The translations under genes and the position numbers were made by a program. The notes under the pieces are model-generated. The model worked only from the letters and a program-made list of their open reading frames with translations. It made no database searches and had not been told where the DNA came from. Shown piece by piece: positions 63,000 to 64,000 of a stretch of DNA of 64,000 nt. Position 1 is the first letter of the stretch; every line of letters starts with the position of its first letter. Origin of the DNA: Duganella dendranthematis (GTDB taxonomy: Bacteria; Pseudomonadota; Gammaproteobacteria; Burkholderiales; Burkholderiaceae_D); NCBI RefSeq assembly GCF_012849375.1, contig NZ_CP051684.1:744001-808000 (forward strand), read 5' to 3'.

Positions 63000-63655
63000 A
63001 GTTTCGGCACCATGTACCCCAGGCCGCGCACGTTCTGGATCAGTTCCGCACCGAGTTTCTTGCGCAGGCCGTGGATGTAGACTTCCACCGCGTTGCTGTT
63101 GACTTCATCCTTCCAGCTGTACAGCTTTTCTTCCAACTGGTGGCGCGACAGCACGATGCCCGGCCGCGCGATCAGCGCCTCCAGCACCGCCCATTCGCGC
63201 GCCGACAGGCTGACCGGCTTGCCGTCGGCGATCACTTCGCGGGTTTGCGGATTGACGGTGACGTTGCCGTGCTCGAACACCGGCTCGGCGCGCCCGGCCG
63301 AACGGCGCAGCAGCGCACGGATGCGGGCCAGCAGCTCGTCCAGGTCGTACGGCTTGAGCACGTAATCGTCGGCGCCGGCGTCCAGACCGGCGATGCGCTG
63401 TTCCTTGGCGTCGCGCGCGGTGGCGATCAACACCGGGGTCAGCTCCTTGCGCAGGCGCATCGAGCGCAGCACTTCAAGACCGTCCTTGCGCGGCAGGCCC
63501 AGGTCCAGCAGCACCAGATCGTAGGTCTGGGTTTGCAGCGCGGTGTCGGCCATGGCGCCGTCCTTGACCCAGTCGACCGCGTAGTGCTCGGCCCGCAACA
63601 GGTCGAGCACTACCTCGCCGATCATCGTGTCGTCTTCTACCAGCAGAAGTCGCAT
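62996..63655 (-). CDS. OmpR-family response regulator
   Basis: A 219-aa response regulator. The receiver has acidic pocket residues (EDD near residue 8), the phospho-acceptor Asp51 in LLDLGLPRKDG, and T/K switch in LIATARDAKEQ. The C-terminal winged helix begins around residue 125 with REVIADGKPVSLSAREWAVL and ends VRGLGYMVPKL. It belongs with QseB/PmrA/TctD-type regulators. GAAAGGGAATAAC precedes the ATG. A DegQ-type protease gene lies 48 bp upstream, often found in this order in Oxalobacteraceae, suggesting an envelope-stress unit. Confidence 0.95.
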   Translation of the reverse strand: MRLLLVEDDTMIGEVVLDLLRAEHYAVDWVKDGAMADTALQTQTYDLVLLDLGLPRKDGLEVLRSMRLRKELTPVLIATARDAKEQRIAGLDAGADDYVLKPYDLDELLARIRALLRRSAGRAEPVFEHGNVTVNPQTREVIADGKPVSLSAREWAVLEALIARPGIVLSRHQLEEKLYSWKDEVNSNAVEVYIHGLRKKLGAELIQNVRGLGYMVPKL

Positions 63656-63703
63656 GTTATTCCCTTTCTATTTTTGTTAAGCGTTCTGCCGATGCGAAGC
63701 ATC

Positions 63704-64000
63704 TTATCCCAGGCGCACCGGAATGAAGATTTTATCGTCACCGCGCTGGATCAGCAATGCCACCGACTTGGACGACTTGCCCACCACCTCGCGCACCTGG
63801 TCGACGCTGTTGACCGGACGACCGTTGACCGACAGCAGTACATCACCCGGCTGCACGCCGGCATCGGCCGCCGCGCCACCGGCATCCTGAATCAGCAGGC
63901 CGCCGGCGATGCCGGAATCACGGCGTTCAGCCGGTTCCAGCGGACGCAGCGATAGGCCCAGGCGCATCTTGGCGGTGGCCGGATCGCCAGCCGGCGCATC
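63704..64000 (-). CDS. Do-family serine protease (DegQ/MucD), C-terminal fragment
   Basis: The visible 98 residues at the C-terminal end are a PDZ domain: RLGLSLRPLEPAERRDSGIA, LIQDAGGAAADAGVQPGDVLLSVNGRPV, then SVDQVREVVGKSSK and LLIQRGDDKIFIPVRLG. This corresponds to the second PDZ of periplasmic Do proteases, which cleave misfolded envelope proteins. The rest lies to the right of the window. Downstream and co-directional are a response regulator and a histidine kinase. Confidence 0.82.
   Translation of the reverse strand, partial: DAPAGDPATAKMRLGLSLRPLEPAERRDSGIAGGLLIQDAGGAAADAGVQPGDVLLSVNGRPVNSVDQVREVVGKSSKSVALLIQRGDDKIFIPVRLG

Overview
The window is 64 kb of a high-GC betaproteobacterial chromosome, most likely Burkholderiales, family Oxalobacteraceae (Massilia/Duganella type). 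The evidence is the gene order pyrG-kdsA-eno-ftsB, the run rnm-(htpX)-yciO-site-2 protease-trpS-methyltransferase-dapA-bamC, a long (400 aa) TrpS, DUF2844/DUF3443 neighbours, three complete and one partial TonB-dependent receptors, and intergenic palindromes built on a GGGGTCWGACCCC unit. The genus is inference. Coding density is high. No rRNA, tRNA, CRISPR array, complete insertion sequence or prophage was recognised.

Layout. 1-3.6 kb: the start of a TonB receptor, a DUF6152 protein, two tandem paralogous secreted proteins and a haem-binding lipoprotein. 3.7-8 kb: mutS with a coupled secreted protein, then slyD. 8-13.6 kb: an AraC regulator and a tightly overlapped five-gene operon (AhpD-like protein, acyl-CoA-dehydrogenase-like flavoprotein, ABC ATPase, Tat-exported binding protein, permease). 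13.7-15.8 kb: ribosomal oxygenase roxA, a hypothetical gene, and a small Ala/Pro-rich lipoprotein behind an AT-rich leader. 16-24 kb, minus strand: bamC, dapA, a methyltransferase, trpS, a site-2 protease, yciO, htpX, rnm and a hydrolase. 24-27 kb: a gamma-carbonic anhydrase, hslO, a bile-acid-symporter-like carrier and a lipoprotein. 27-32 kb: a TonB receptor fused operonically to a Tat-exported glycerophosphodiester phosphodiesterase, then an S41 peptidase. 32-35.6 kb: a Fur-controlled haem receptor with an HmuS-like protein that carries a signal peptide. 35.7-41 kb: small envelope and metabolic genes, including two orphan paralogous periplasmic binding proteins. 41-45.2 kb: ftsB, eno, kdsA, pyrG. 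45.4-51.7 kb: a PRC-barrel protein with a 58-aa membrane protein, LexA-controlled dnaE2 next to a DUF6516-type toxin-antitoxin pair, a hydrolase and a PhzF homologue. 51.8-60.4 kb: a TonB receptor, a coiled-coil membrane protein, DUF2844, DUF3443, CpdB, Sel1 and hemerythrin genes. 60.4-64 kb, minus strand: a CoaD-like/HD fusion, a histidine kinase, a response regulator and the end of a DegQ-type protease.

Overall this is core housekeeping sequence interleaved with envelope, nutrient-capture and stress genes. The items most worth follow-up are the CoaD-HD fusion, the exported HmuS-like protein under a well-formed Fur promoter, the two-lobed aspartic-protease-like motif arrangement in the DUF3443 protein, the four-cysteine iron-sulfur-type motif in TrpS, and a repeated architecture in which a -10 box sits 6-8 nt before the ATG, predicting several leaderless mRNAs.

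All calls come from reading the sequence. No database search was run, so family names rest on recognised motifs and gene context.
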